Below are positions 1 to 8,320 of a DNA stretch of 56,030 bases, in pieces. How positions within the stretch are numbered: position 1 is the first letter of the stretch; the number at the start of each line of letters is the position of its first letter. The notes under the pieces are model-generated. The model had not been told where the DNA came from. It did not search any database and saw only the letters and a program-made list of their open reading frames with translations. Where the stretch lies: contig JAPOVP010000193.1 of NCBI GenBank assembly GCA_026708085.1, positions 1 to 56,030 on the forward strand, read 5' to 3'. The translations under genes and the position numbers were made by a program. Source of the DNA: Caldilineaceae bacterium. GTDB lineage: Bacteria; Chloroflexota; Anaerolineae; Caldilineales; Caldilineaceae.

Positions 1-56
1 TCTTGCATTTTGCTTCTACACTGATCTGGCTCAAACGAAATGTCAACGAGCCCTAA
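1..56 (+). mobile_element. 3' end of an IS5-family (IS427-type) element
   Basis: Bases 3-56 encode the last 17 residues of a transposase, ending in RNVNEP and a TAA stop. The same C-terminus (LHFA, TLIWL, RNVNEP) and almost the same DNA occur at the end of the complete IS copy at 19881-20705. The terminal repeat here is AATGTCAACGAGCCC, against AAACGTCAACGAGCCC in the other copy. The element ends at about base 53, so its stop codon TAA is supplied by flanking DNA. The rest lies outside the window. It abuts the peptide-permease gene at 74 and may have cut the importer operon. Confidence 0.8.
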
Positions 57-73
57 AAACCAAAAACCAAAAA

Positions 74-1009
74 CTACCTATGCCTCACCCTTGGATCAAC
101 CATGACATAGACGAGATCCATGACGAGAAATGTGACGACCGTCAGGACGGAAAAGAGAATGACGTCGAGAAAGACGACGGGATAGTCGCGGGCCATCACC
201 GACTGCGCCATCAGGTTCCCCACCCCCGGCCACGAAAAAACGACCTCGACCACCACCACAGTCCCAATCAAATGCGGCAGCGACGACAACGTCACCGTGA
301 TCACCGACAAGCTCCCGTTGCGCAGCGCATGCCCGAATATCACCGCCCGCTCCGACAGACCCTTGGCACGCGCCGTCCGCACGTAGTCCTGCCCCAGCGC
401 CTCCAGCATGCCCGAACGCGCAATGCGCGCCACCGTCGCAATCAGCCCCGTCGACAGCGTCACCGCCGGCAACACCAGGTGCTTCCACGTGCCCACACCC
501 GACGTCGGCAACAGCCGCAGCTGCACCGAAAATATCAAAATCAATATGATCGCCAGAAAGAACTGCGGCGTCACGATCCCCAGCACCGCACCCATCGTCG
601 CCGCCGTGTCGATCATCGTCCCCCGCCGCAGCGCGGCCACGATCCCCAGCGGCAGCCCCAACGCAATCCCCAGCACCAAGGCAGCCGCACCCAACCGCAG
701 ACTGTTCGGCAGCCGCTCGAAGATCACCGTCGTCGTCGGCACACCGTAACGGAACGAGTAGCCGAAATCGAACTGCAGCGTCCGCTGCCAGAAGACGAAG
801 TACTGGATTATTGGATGCTTGTCCAGCCCCATCTTGCGCCGGATCTCCTGGTACTCCTCCTGGATATCTTCAGGCGAGCGGTTCGGGTCCAGGTTGACGC
901 CGAGGCTGGCGGGATCACCGGACACGCGGATCAGGAAAAAGACCAGCGTGACCACCAGCAATATCACAAGGACCGCCTGCAGCAGACGGCGGATGACAAA
1001 GGCTCTCAT
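74..1009 (-). CDS. ABC transporter permease, dipeptide/oligopeptide type (DppB-like)
   Basis: A 311-residue inner-membrane permease of the peptide/nickel (DppB/OppB) family. The N-terminus (RRLLQAVLVILLVVTLVFF) is the usual first membrane helix followed by a periplasmic loop with GDPA. The cytoplasmic EAA coupling loop is seen in DYVRTARAKGLSE, and the C-terminus ends in DPRVRHR, as is usual for the family. It lies 73 bases downstream of the substrate-binding lipoprotein gene on the same strand, so the two form one operon. The partner DppC permease and ATPases would be expected further downstream, but the window ends and an IS end lies only 18 bases past the stop. The ligand cannot be read from sequence; members carry peptides, nickel or oligosaccharides. 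Confidence 0.93.
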   Translation of the reverse strand: MRAFVIRRLLQAVLVILLVVTLVFFLIRVSGDPASLGVNLDPNRSPEDIQEEYQEIRRKMGLDKHPIIQYFVFWQRTLQFDFGYSFRYGVPTTTVIFERLPNSLRLGAAALVLGIALGLPLGIVAALRRGTMIDTAATMGAVLGIVTPQFFLAIILILIFSVQLRLLPTSGVGTWKHLVLPAVTLSTGLIATVARIARSGMLEALGQDYVRTARAKGLSERAVIFGHALRNGSLSVITVTLSSLPHLIGTVVVVEVVFSWPGVGNLMAQSVMARDYPVVFLDVILFSVLTVVTFLVMDLVYVMVDPRVRHR

Positions 1010-1082
1010 GCCAGGTTACCTGCGAGAAAAGAGGAGTGAGGACAAGACGCCCCACTCCCCTTCGCTCACTCTACAGTTCTCG

Positions 1083-2645
1083 CTATTCCGTCGGGATAAG
1101 GATCTCGAAGGACCTGCTGAAACTCAGCTCCGGCAGGTTCGGGGCCAGCGCATACAGCGCCGGGATCGTGTAGGCATGCACCGCCTGCGCATTGTCACAG
1201 ATGTAGGCCGCGATATCCTTGACAACCTGCTCGCGCTCGACCGGGTCGCCGATCGTGCGCTTGGCGGCCGCCATCTCAAGGAACGCCGGGTCCGGCGCGG
1301 TATCGCCCACAGGACCCCACATCGAGGTCGTGTTGTCGGCCAGATACCAGTTGAGACCGATATTCATGATCGGCGGCAGCGTCTGGTCGATCAACTCCTG
1401 CAGCCACACCGAAGACTCCGGATACTCCATCTCGACCGTGATGCCGACCTGCGCCCACTGCGCCGCCAGCGCATCCATGAAGGTGCGGTCGCGGAAGTAG
1501 CGGCCGGTCGTGGCCGAACCCGTGATGGTGAAGCCGTCGGGATAGCCGGCCTCCGCCAGCAGCGCCTTCGCCTTCTCCGGGTCGTAAGGATAGCTCTGCA
1601 CGTCCGGGTTGTAGCCGAAGCCGCCCGGCGCCACGATCTGGCACTCAAGCTTCGTGCCGTAACCGCCCGCAATCGTGCCGTACATGCCGTCCAGGTCGAG
1701 CGCATAGAGCATCGCCTGGCGCACGCGCACGTCCGACAACTGCTCGTTGCGGCCATAGATGTTGAGGCCGACATACATGCTCTGCATGCTGTCGCCGGCG
1801 TAGAGCTCGAAGCCTTCGGAAGTCAGGCTATCGACCTGGTCCGGGGGCACGTGGGCAGCGATGTGGATCTCACCGCTCTGCAGCGCGGCCACCCGCACCG
1901 CCGCCTCCGGCATGTGGCGGAAGGTCACCTTCTCGATTACCGGCACGCCCTCCGGGTGCGCCTCCCAGCGCTCCAGCGTAATGTAGCTGTCCCGCTGCCA
2001 CGACGAGAACTTGTACGGGCCCGTGCCGACCGGCTCCTCGATATAGCCGTCCAGCCCGACCGCCTCCAGGTGGTCCGGCGCCAGCGGCATGTAGTTCGCA
2101 AACAGGTTCGCCCAGCGATCGATCGGCTCAATCAGGGTGAACTCCATCGTGTAGTCGTCGATCACCTCGTACGACTCGAAATCGTTCAGCTGGCGGAACG
2201 ACCAGGTGAACTTCTGCGGCTCCGCCGCAAGCAGCAGCTCGAAGCTCTTGGCCAGCCCAGGCGCCGTCAGCTTCTCGCCGTTGTGGAACTCGATGCCCTC
2301 CGTGATCACGATGCGCACCGTCACGTCATCCACCAGCTCCATCGAATCGAGCAGCACCGGGTCGATCGCGCCCGTCTCCTCGTTCAGCTCCGCCAGCGTC
2401 TCGTACAGCAGCTTCGAGAAGATGCGCGACTGCAGCGAGGGCACCGTATTGCCGACCAGCGTCACAGGCAGCGCGCCCATGCCGATGATCATCTCATCCG
2501 GGTAGCCCTCCTCGGCCATTTCGCCCATATCGTCGGCCGGCATCGCCGCACCGCCGCCATCGTCGGCTGCGACACAGCCCGACATGACGAGCAGCGCCAG
2601 CAACGCCGCCAGAATCCAGACACGTGTGTACCTTCGTCCAACCAT
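1083..2645 (-). CDS. ABC transporter substrate-binding lipoprotein, family 5 (DppA/OppA-like)
   Basis: A 520-residue extracytoplasmic binding protein (SBP_bac_5 type). The ATG at 2645 is preferred over the longer frame because it has AGGAG seven bases upstream and starts a lipoprotein signal peptide: positive residues, a hydrophobic core and the lipobox LVMSGC. After the lipid-anchored Cys comes an acidic, Gly/Met-rich linker, common in Gram-positive-like and Chloroflexota lipoproteins. The mature part has the family pattern: a lobe with LYETLAELNEETG near the N-terminus, GTGPYKF, then YDPEKAKALLAEAGYPDG near residue 370. It captures ligand for the permease encoded just downstream. Ligand identity (peptide or oligosaccharide) is unknown. 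Confidence 0.93.
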   Translation of the reverse strand: MVGRRYTRVWILAALLALLVMSGCVAADDGGGAAMPADDMGEMAEEGYPDEMIIGMGALPVTLVGNTVPSLQSRIFSKLLYETLAELNEETGAIDPVLLDSMELVDDVTVRIVITEGIEFHNGEKLTAPGLAKSFELLLAAEPQKFTWSFRQLNDFESYEVIDDYTMEFTLIEPIDRWANLFANYMPLAPDHLEAVGLDGYIEEPVGTGPYKFSSWQRDSYITLERWEAHPEGVPVIEKVTFRHMPEAAVRVAALQSGEIHIAAHVPPDQVDSLTSEGFELYAGDSMQSMYVGLNIYGRNEQLSDVRVRQAMLYALDLDGMYGTIAGGYGTKLECQIVAPGGFGYNPDVQSYPYDPEKAKALLAEAGYPDGFTITGSATTGRYFRDRTFMDALAAQWAQVGITVEMEYPESSVWLQELIDQTLPPIMNIGLNWYLADNTTSMWGPVGDTAPDPAFLEMAAAKRTIGDPVEREQVVKDIAAYICDNAQAVHAYTIPALYALAPNLPELSFSRSFEILIPTE

Positions 2646-3861
2646 TCTGTTCTCCTGTGCGTTTGTAAAGAGGTTGAGTTGAATATGGGTACAGTTCAGG
2701 TGAACTGCCTGCCGCCGTGGCAAAAAACAGTGCAAAGTCTACACGAACAGCGCGGAATATGCACATTTCGGGGTGGGTGGATGGGGCTACGGAGAGGGGT
2801 GGGCGGCGGCGCGTCAGATCAGAGGGCTGCCGGCAGGTTTCCGGCGTTTGAGGAGGCCTTGCTGCCGAGCGAGCGCCGCTCCGAGGCTATGTGGGCGGGG
2901 AGGTGGGCGATACAGTAGCCGTCGTGGTCCGGCCGTCCGTGGCCCTGGCAAGGCTTTCCGTCTTTTCAGAGTGCTTTGCAGGGGATTTTCGGCATCTTCT
3001 TTCTCCTCGGTTTCGGGGGCGGCCGCGTGAGGCAGCGCGGCCGGCTGGCTTCGTCTTCAAGGCATGTGCTGGGTTGAGCGGGGTCTGGATGCGGGTATGC
3101 AGGGGGGCTTTGTGGACCGCCTGCCTCTGCGCAAGATGGGTAACAGAACGATTGTGCTGAATGGACTCAGATATGGCCAATCGGACAGGGGCTGATCGAA
3201 GAGGCGTGCCTGCCCGCAGTTCGGGGTCTAGATTTCATCTCCTGTCCAGGTCCAGGAGGGTCGTTGTTTGTCGTGGACCGCGGAGGGAAGGGGCGCGCTG
3301 GAAGAAGCTCAGCAGCAAGGATGCTCTTGGCGCCGGTACGGGGAGAGGGTTGTCCGGCGGCGTTGGGTTAGCCCTGACAGGGGGACCACGAGTCGGGCAT
3401 TGAAAGGGCATCCATTCGGACGCTGCGACCTGCATCGGAGGCGGCGCCAGCGAATGCAAGCTCTTGGGGCAGCGGCTGGACTGCGGGCCTGATTTCAGGT
3501 TATCCGAGCGCGGCGGTTTTCGACTCGACCTACTCAGGAAGATTGACACGCTTTTGCCATGAGGAAAACCGGAAATGACACAAAGGCAACACTTTACTTT
3601 GGTATACTTTGGCGTGAGTGGCGGAGATCGAGCCTGACGCGGGGGAGGAGACGCTCTATCTGAACTGCCTGGAGGGCCCGGTTTCCTCCTCGTCAACCCC
3701 TTGACGGCGACCCGGCCAGCCCCCTGTGCGCCTTTCCCCAGGCGTGTACCCGTAGAAAAGGAACTACAGGAATCGATACGTGGAACGGAGGGCGGCCGGG
3801 CATGGCAAAGGGGCAGACGCCGCCAGCTGCGTCTGGGGGAATGCAAGAAGAGGAGGCAAAG
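2646..3861. other. long intergenic stretch, no supported gene
   Basis: About 1.2 kb with no reading frame that has both a ribosome site and protein-like composition; open frames on both strands are arginine/proline-rich GC artefacts. The only signal is TGGTATACT at 3600-3608, an extended -10-like box ahead of the winged-helix gene remnant at 3862, with no convincing -35 box at 17 bases. Confidence 0.5.
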
Positions 3862-4279
3862 ATGAACAAGATCAGAAAGGAGCTACTATACTCGACGAAG
3901 GCGCTCCTCAGTGGGCGCGATTACGGGAAGAACCCCACACCGGTCGAGGAGGAATCGAGGAGGGAGCTTATGAAAGTGGAGGCGGAGGCCTTGCGGATTG
4001 CACTCCGTCCCCCCCCTCTCTCAAAACCTGCGGAAGCTGCTTCCCATTCTTGTCGATGCCAATGATGAATTCGTGCCCATTTCCAGGCTGGCTGAGCGCG
4101 CCGAACTGTGCAGTGAAGGGGCGGTGCGTACGGCTTTGGCCCGCTTGAACAGGATAGCCGAAGGGAGTTCTGACATGACCTGGACCAGTTTTCTGCTGGG
4201 AAACGACGAGATTGGATACCGTCTGCCGGACCATCTGCGCGAGGTGGTGCGAGAAGCCCTGGAAGCAAACAGGCCATGA
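3862..4279 (+). pseudogene. winged-helix-like protein gene interrupted by a frameshift at a C8 run
   Basis: An ATG at 3862 with a good ribosome site (AAGAGGAGGC) opens a frame reading MNKIRKELLYS and continuing to a run of eight C at 4009-4016. Past that point protein-like sequence continues one frame over: QNLRKLLPILVDAN, then SRLAERAELCSEGAVRTAL, a probable helix-turn-helix, then GNDEIGYRLPDHLREVV, ending in TGA at 4277-4279. Joined by a one-base correction the product is about 138 residues, a winged-helix-like fold with an N-terminal helical extension. The frameshift may be real decay, phase variation by slippage, or a sequencing error. The family is not recognised. Confidence 0.5.
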
Positions 4280-4527
4280 CTGCGGTGAACTGCGTGAACC
4301 GGATCGTGCGGGGCGATCGACCAGATCGACAGTCCGCAGCTGTTGTGCGGGGCGTACAATCGATCATAGTGGAGCGGCACGCAAGAGGAGCTGATCGCGA
4401 AGCTGAAGCAGCAAGCGGCCTATCTGTGCGCCGATTTACCTGAGCTGATGGGGACTGCGACCTGGATTACTAGGTTGCCGGCCGGATGTGGTTCGCAAGA
4501 ATATGGGGTGGAAAGGGAACAGGCTCA

Positions 4528-4845
4528 ATGGGAGAGGAGCAGAAAAGGAAGGGATGCAAGCGCGGGTTGGCGGCGGCCGGAGGCCTGATGGGCGGGGTCT
4601 TTCTGCTGGGTATGCTGGGGCTGGCGCTTGAGCTGGCCGGGTCGGGTGGGGGGCGGGCGGCGCGGGAGGATGAACAGGTGGAGCGTACAGCCGCTCAACC
4701 TACTTCGACATCTCGCCTCCGCCCTGCCAGAACGCCAAGACAAACAGCAAAGTCGACGACAGAATCTTTAACAGGTTGTGCTATTGACAATGTGCCAGAG
4801 CCTCTTTCCAATCATCTGGACTGTGAAACGTGGGAAGTGGCCTAA
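4528..4845 (+). CDS. small membrane-anchored hypothetical protein
   Basis: Starting at ATG 4528 this encodes 105 residues: a basic N-terminus (GEEQKRKGCKRG), a Gly/Leu-rich hydrophobic segment (about residues 13-36) that should act as a membrane anchor or uncleaved signal, then a polar low-complexity tail. It ends at TAA 4843-4845. The next frame, 4846-5148, is in the same phase and begins directly after this stop, so the two may once have been one gene with an N-terminal anchor and a C-terminal domain. No family recognised. Confidence 0.45.
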   Translation: MGEEQKRKGCKRGLAAAGGLMGGVFLLGMLGLALELAGSGGGRAAREDEQVERTAAQPTSTSRLRPARTPRQTAKSTTESLTGCAIDNVPEPLSNHLDCETWEVA

Positions 4846-5148
4846 TTGTTGATCGCCGTAGATGTGGGAATTCCGCCTCGGGGATCCAAACTCACCTGGA
4901 TAGAAAGAGAAATGTATCCAGTAATTGAATCCGCTGCCCAGGTGTGCCGTGTCTCTCCAACGCTAGTTGGCGAGTTCATCTTCGTGGCTTCGGAGCAGTT
5001 GAAAAAGGAAGGAGTGTCATCAGCCATTCCAGATGTTCCTATGTCTTATCTGGTAGGCGCAACGGGTCCTCCCGTGTTTGAAGAACCTGTTCAAATGACA
5101 GGAGGATATACGGAGGCAAGCGCCTTCTTGATGAGCAGGGCCAATTGA
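4846..5148 (+). CDS. hypothetical protein, possibly the separated C-terminal half of the preceding gene
   Basis: A 100-residue frame that can start only at TTG 4846 or 4849. It reads IAVDVGIPP, then WIEREMYPVIESAAQVCRVSP and GEFIFVASEQLKKEG. This looks like a folded soluble domain rather than a GC artefact. It lacks a clear ribosome site and lies in the same phase as the upstream 105-residue frame, separated by one TAA. It may be made by reinitiation or readthrough, or be the tail of a broken gene. The function is unknown. Confidence 0.4.
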   Translation: MLIAVDVGIPPRGSKLTWIEREMYPVIESAAQVCRVSPTLVGEFIFVASEQLKKEGVSSAIPDVPMSYLVGATGPPVFEEPVQMTGGYTEASAFLMSRAN

Positions 5149-5183
5149 TCCCCCCGACCTTTCCGGGCGCGTCGAACGAAGAA

Positions 5184-5402
5184 AGCGGCCACATTCGTCT
5201 AAATGCACCTTATCTTCCCCATTTCGTGGTCCAACGATTGGGGCTCTCCATATCAGACGCTGAATGGATTCGTGGAGTTCGTGCCTGATGCCGCGAGGTC
5301 TTTTTGCGGTGGAAGAGCAGGTCGTTCGCTGAATAGAGCAGGACGGATCCGTCAGGATGCACCTTAGTTGCCCTACTTCGTGGACCAGGCCTTGGGGCCA
5401 AA
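5184..5402 (+). repeat. two direct copies of an inverted-repeat element end (R1, R3)
   Basis: R1 (5184-5243) and R3 (5340-5402) share TGCACCTTA, CTTCGTGG or TTTCGTGG, and TTGGGGC. Reverse-complemented, R1 matches 8782-8845 over about 60 bases at high identity (GCCCCAATCGTT, GACCACGAA, GGTGCATT, AGACG, GGCCG), and R3 matches more weakly. They belong to the MITE-like family whose best full-length candidate is 8782-9071. No gene is supported in 5149-5486. Confidence 0.65.
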
Positions 5403-5486
5403 CCCTATACCCACCGCAACACAAAACGCCACGCCTCACCTTCATTGACCTGCCCTGGGTGTGGAGTCGGGGCGGGAGTCTCAGCG

Positions 5487-5810
5487 TCACTCTGTTTCTT
5501 CGGTTTTCCTCACGGGGGAAGTATCGGGTATGTGCCGTCCGCAGTACCGACAGACCACTGCTGACACAATGATAGATTTGGCACAATAAGGGCAACGTTT
5601 CCAAAACTCCCGTTGTGAGCCCGATTGTGATGACTCCACCTTGCCTGAATTCCCGTCTTCGCCAGGTGGAAAAGCAAAAATCAGGATCAAACCCAAGGGG
5701 CCTGCCACAAATCCAATGAGAGACCAGAGATAAACATTGTGTCTTCTTATCCTCGCCACAACACCCGTGACGACACCACACAGTACCCAAGGCAGTACGC
5801 CAATTTCCAC
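5487..5810 (-). CDS. small membrane protein with C-terminal zinc ribbon
   Basis: 107 residues from a GTG start at 5810, chosen because GGGAGA lies five bases upstream. The N-terminal half has two hydrophobic helices (LPWVLCGVVTGVVARI and LWSLIGFVAGPLGLILIF) with a short basic loop between them. The C-terminal half carries a zinc-ribbon pattern, CPYCAKSI followed by VVCRYCGRHIP, four cysteines in two CxxC pairs. Such proteins are often annotated as zinc-ribbon or DUF-type membrane proteins of unknown role. It is the last of four small minus-strand genes between 6651 and 5487. Confidence 0.75.
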   Translation of the reverse strand: MEIGVLPWVLCGVVTGVVARIRRHNVYLWSLIGFVAGPLGLILIFAFPPGEDGNSGKVESSQSGSQREFWKRCPYCAKSIIVSAVVCRYCGRHIPDTSPVRKTEETE

Positions 5811-5941
5811 TACATTCTCCCAAGAAGATTAACCATTACCAGAAAACACCCGACCAAAACTCGCCACAAAAGAAACACCACCCAAATCGCTTGAGTCGAA
5901 ATGCGTACTGGGAAGTAGGAAATCTGTTGATTGGATACTTC

Positions 5942-6112
5942 TTACTCATCCCTCATGCGGACCGATTTCTCAGTTCGTCTCTCCATCCATTTATGAAACG
6001 GCTCGGCTATCCAACGATGGAGTCTCCTGTGTATATGTGGAGCAACCATTCCCATAGCGAATAGTACTAGCATGCCCAGGATCACATCCACCCACCACTC
6101 GAATAGGAACAT
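5942..6112 (-). CDS. 56-residue single-pass membrane protein
   Basis: A short minus-strand frame from ATG 6112 to TAA 5942. It begins FLFEWWVDVILGMLVLFAMG, a clear membrane helix. This is followed by a basic amphipathic cytoplasmic tail rich in Arg, His and Trp (HIHRRLHRWIAEPFHKWM) and ends MRDE. The ribosome site is weak (GTAGAG). It lies between two other small minus-strand genes. The function is unknown; its shape resembles small membrane-associated regulators, but nothing identifies a partner. Confidence 0.5.
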   Translation of the reverse strand: MFLFEWWVDVILGMLVLFAMGMVAPHIHRRLHRWIAEPFHKWMERRTEKSVRMRDE

Positions 6113-6188
6113 TGACTCTACTTTCTCAAATGATTACAGACCTAAGTCCTCTCGACTGCCACCGACTCGCTCCAATTCTTCTAAGGCT

Positions 6189-6425
6189 TCAAATCTCTCT
6201 CTTTGAAACGTCCATTGCCCACCATTCGCCCTCATCGGTAGGTTCAGAACCAAATCCAGGTCTGTATAGGCTCTTGTCGAGCAGGTCGTTTTCTAGGCAG
6301 AACGACACAACTTCCTCGACTTGCTCGGTGGTATATCCAGATTCGACCAACGGATCGAACAATCGGTGACGCCCTTTCATCTTACCGGTGGTATCGAAGA
6401 CACGAACGGCAAGCTTCTTGTCCAT
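6189..6425 (-). CDS. hypothetical protein, 78 residues
   Basis: The frame begins MDKKLAVRVFDTTGKMKGRH, then has a helix-rich stretch SGYTTEQVEEVVSFCLENDLLDKS and a polar end (DEGEWWAMDVSKREI). Composition is that of a small soluble protein. The TTEQVEEVVSFCLENDLL pattern looks like a helical DNA- or protein-binding module, but no family is recognised. It is in line with the neighbouring minus-strand small genes. Confidence 0.5.
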   Translation of the reverse strand: MDKKLAVRVFDTTGKMKGRHRLFDPLVESGYTTEQVEEVVSFCLENDLLDKSLYRPGFGSEPTDEGEWWAMDVSKREI

Positions 6426-6543
6426 TCTTCGTCTACCATTCGCTCATTCCGGCACAACAATTATATAGTTAATTCTAGTACAAATCGCAGTTGTTGCCAA
6501 GCCTTGTCGGGATTGGCTATAGGACGCCACTGCCTTTCCGTTC

Positions 6544-6651
6544 TCAAAGAAATAGAGAAAGAACTGTAACGATAGCAGTAACTACAATCTGTAATGCAAA
6601 TAACCCAACGGCAATGTAGACCGACGAGTGTCGTCGCCGTTTCTTGACCAT
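6544..6651 (-). CDS. 35-residue single-pass membrane microprotein
   Basis: ATG at 6651 on the minus strand is preceded by a strong ribosome site, GGAGGGG, seven bases upstream. The product has a basic head (KKRRRH) and one strongly hydrophobic helix (AVGLFALQIVVTAIVTVLSL), ending in TGA at 6544. The good ribosome site and typical microprotein design argue that it is real. It is the first of the four small minus-strand genes here. Confidence 0.5.
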   Translation of the reverse strand: MVKKRRRHSSVYIAVGLFALQIVVTAIVTVLSLFL

Positions 6652-6691
6652 CGTATAGCCCCTCCATGGGATGAGAAAGTTGCTCCACTTT

Positions 6692-6733
6692 ATACCTTGG
6701 CTTGTGGTCCGGCTGTCGGGGCCAAGCTCAGTT
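6692..6733 (+). repeat. solo end of the inverted-repeat element (R4)
   Basis: The stretch TACCTTGGCTTGTGGTCC followed by GGGGCCAAGCTCAGT matches the right end of the 8782-9071 element (CACCTTAGCTCGTG, then GGGGCCAAGCTCAGT at 9065-9079). The last 15 bases are identical. No left end was found close by, so this is a truncated or solo copy. Confidence 0.55.
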
Positions 6734-6776
6734 CATGCCTTCCTCAAACTGACCTGCCACGGTGGGGACCGGCACG

Positions 6777-6817
6777 GTCTGGACGGACGAGACGCGGGAC
6801 CGTCTATCCGTCCAGAC
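6777..6817. repeat. perfect 11-base inverted repeat (stem-loop)
   Basis: GTCTGGACGGA at 6777-6787 pairs exactly with TCCGTCCAGAC at 6807-6817 around a 19-base loop. There is no following T run, so it is not a standard intrinsic terminator. It lies in the 430-base gap between divergent genes (6651 minus, 7086 plus), beside repeat R4. The rest of that gap holds nothing recognisable. Confidence 0.55.
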
Positions 6818-7085
6818 GGCACCTATTCAGGGAGGGAATGGCGCTAAGAGCAATGCTGGCTGCCGCGGAGGGATCCGGGCCCTGATTGGCGTCGCGCATC
6901 GCAGAAACGCCCCTATTGTAGCGGTCGCATTCAAATTGACACAGTATTGCCGCATAAGGCCTGCTGAATTACATGCTAATGACATTTTATGGTGATATTC
7001 TTACATAAGCGCGGGCTGATGCAGCCGGCGTGCAGGCGAAAGGATTCGCGACTCCCTTTTAATATCGATCGAATGGAGGCAACGC

Positions 7086-7838
7086 ATGATTCGCAAGTTT
7101 ATGTCCCTTGCTTTCGTTGTGTTCGTAGCGGCTTGCGTACCCATCACGCCTGAGCCTGCTGCGCCTGAGGCAGCCGCTGCAACAGAAGATTGCTACGCCG
7201 AAGGTGATGTGGACGGCTATGCTTTGCAGCCGGGACAATCTGCAATCGACCCTCCAAACGAGGATGTTCCAAGCTATGTCGATATCGTGAGAGTGGAGTC
7301 AACCCTGGAGGGCGAAACTCTTACGGCCGTTTTCTACCTTGAAGAGCTGCCAGAAGAGTTAGAGTTCAATCGAAAAGGCATTCACCATTCAGCAGTTCGT
7401 CACGAAGACGCGGACAGTGAAGTTCAAGTCTCTATGGAATATCTGTGGCATGTCCTAATTGACGCAGATGGAGACAGCCACGGAAGCACAGGTTTTTCAA
7501 TCTTCAAGAGAGAATACACCTTGATGGCCTACTATTTCTCAGACAAAGATTCTGAACCTGCGGTCCGACCCGTAAGAGATGCAATCGAAATCATGTTGTT
7601 AGAAAAGGATCCGGACAATCCTACTTATTCAAAAGAAGTTTGGAGGGTTTCGCCCAGCCTATCTCTTTCGTTTTCGCATGAAGAGGACACCATCACATTG
7701 ACAGGTGAAGTACCTGGTATTTCAGCAGAGTCTTACCTGCAATTTGAAACAATGGACTTCCTGATGACTACCAATGTTGTAGATATTGCTGACAGCTTCG
7801 ACAAGATCTCGTGTAGACCAACAGCCGGCCACCCCTGA
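7086..7838 (+). CDS. secreted lipoprotein of unknown function
   Basis: 250 residues with ATGGAGGC six bases ahead of ATG 7086. Residues 1-17 are a lipoprotein signal peptide ending in the lipobox VAAC, followed by a Pro/Ala/Glu-rich linker. The mature domain has many beta-type segments (YVDIVRVESTL, TLTAVFYLEELP, EYLWHVLIDADGD). The DADGDSHGSTG region suggests a metal-binding or turn-rich loop, as in small beta-sandwich lipoproteins. Two cysteines near the ends (DCYAEGD and SCRPT) could form a disulfide. It precedes a run of small membrane-protein genes on the same strand. Family not recognised. Confidence 0.8.
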   Translation: MIRKFMSLAFVVFVAACVPITPEPAAPEAAAATEDCYAEGDVDGYALQPGQSAIDPPNEDVPSYVDIVRVESTLEGETLTAVFYLEELPEELEFNRKGIHHSAVRHEDADSEVQVSMEYLWHVLIDADGDSHGSTGFSIFKREYTLMAYYFSDKDSEPAVRPVRDAIEIMLLEKDPDNPTYSKEVWRVSPSLSLSFSHEEDTITLTGEVPGISAESYLQFETMDFLMTTNVVDIADSFDKISCRPTAGHP

Positions 7839-7849
7839 AGAAGGAGGCC

Positions 7850-8014
7850 ATGAGCAAAGAAGATGTGTTGGATTTCATTCTGCTCAGTGTGTTCGCAACT
7901 CCTGTCGTTGCGCTCATTTTCAGCACAGTTTTCAAGAAGCATAGAGACAAGGCAGTTCATTACACGATCCTCATCGCGGCCGCGTTGCTTGTTGTGGCGT
8001 ACTTAGCTTCCTGA
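7850..8014 (+). CDS. 54-residue two-helix membrane protein
   Basis: Starts 12 bases after the lipoprotein stop, with AAGGAGG immediately upstream of ATG 7850. The product reads SKEDVLDFILLSVF, then a first membrane helix, a basic turn (FKKHRDK), and a second helix (TILIAAALLVVAYLAS), ending in TGA at 8012-8014. Strong ribosome site and close spacing make co-transcription with the lipoprotein likely. Function unknown. Confidence 0.65.
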   Translation: MSKEDVLDFILLSVFATPVVALIFSTVFKKHRDKAVHYTILIAAALLVVAYLAS

Positions 8015-8149
8015 GAGCCTTTTACGCCCGAACCGTCCATACCTACGCCAACTTTTCCAACGGCGAACGGTCATGGTACCGGGGACATTCAGATCCTACT
8101 TGCTTCCAGCGACGGCACTTGCTTCTCAAAAGAAAGGGAGAGAGTCCAG

Positions 8150-8308
8150 GTGAGGGTTGCCAGGCAGATTATCTTCTCGTTTACGGTGGCTTATTTTGTA
8201 TTCCTTTTTTTCAGTCATCGACTCTACGATGACGGTTATGCTCTACAGTCCACTTGGATTTATCCTGGTCGTCGCCTGGCATGTGCTTTCGATCAAATAG
8301 TAGAGTAG
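8150..8308 (+). pseudogene. small membrane-protein frame, probably shifted at a T7 run
   Basis: GTG at 8150 follows GGGAGAGAG and opens RVARQIIFSFTVAYFVFLFF, a membrane helix. Downstream of seven T at 8205-8211 the reading frame turns polar, whereas removing one T gives VIDSTMTVMLYSPLGFILVVAWHVLSIK, a second membrane helix ending in TAG at 8298-8300. The corrected two-helix protein matches the style of its neighbours. Whether this is decay, slippage or sequencing error cannot be told. Confidence 0.3.
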
Positions 8309-8320
8309 GGAGGTGGAATC

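Noticed and set aside
819..2918. 699-residue plus-strand frame over the importer genes
   Set aside because: Antisense to the binding-protein gene; the product is Arg/His/Leu-rich and shows no motif, whereas the minus-strand protein has signal peptide and family motifs.
6777..6817. Intrinsic terminator
   Set aside because: The stem is perfect but the loop is 19 bases and there is no T run on either side.
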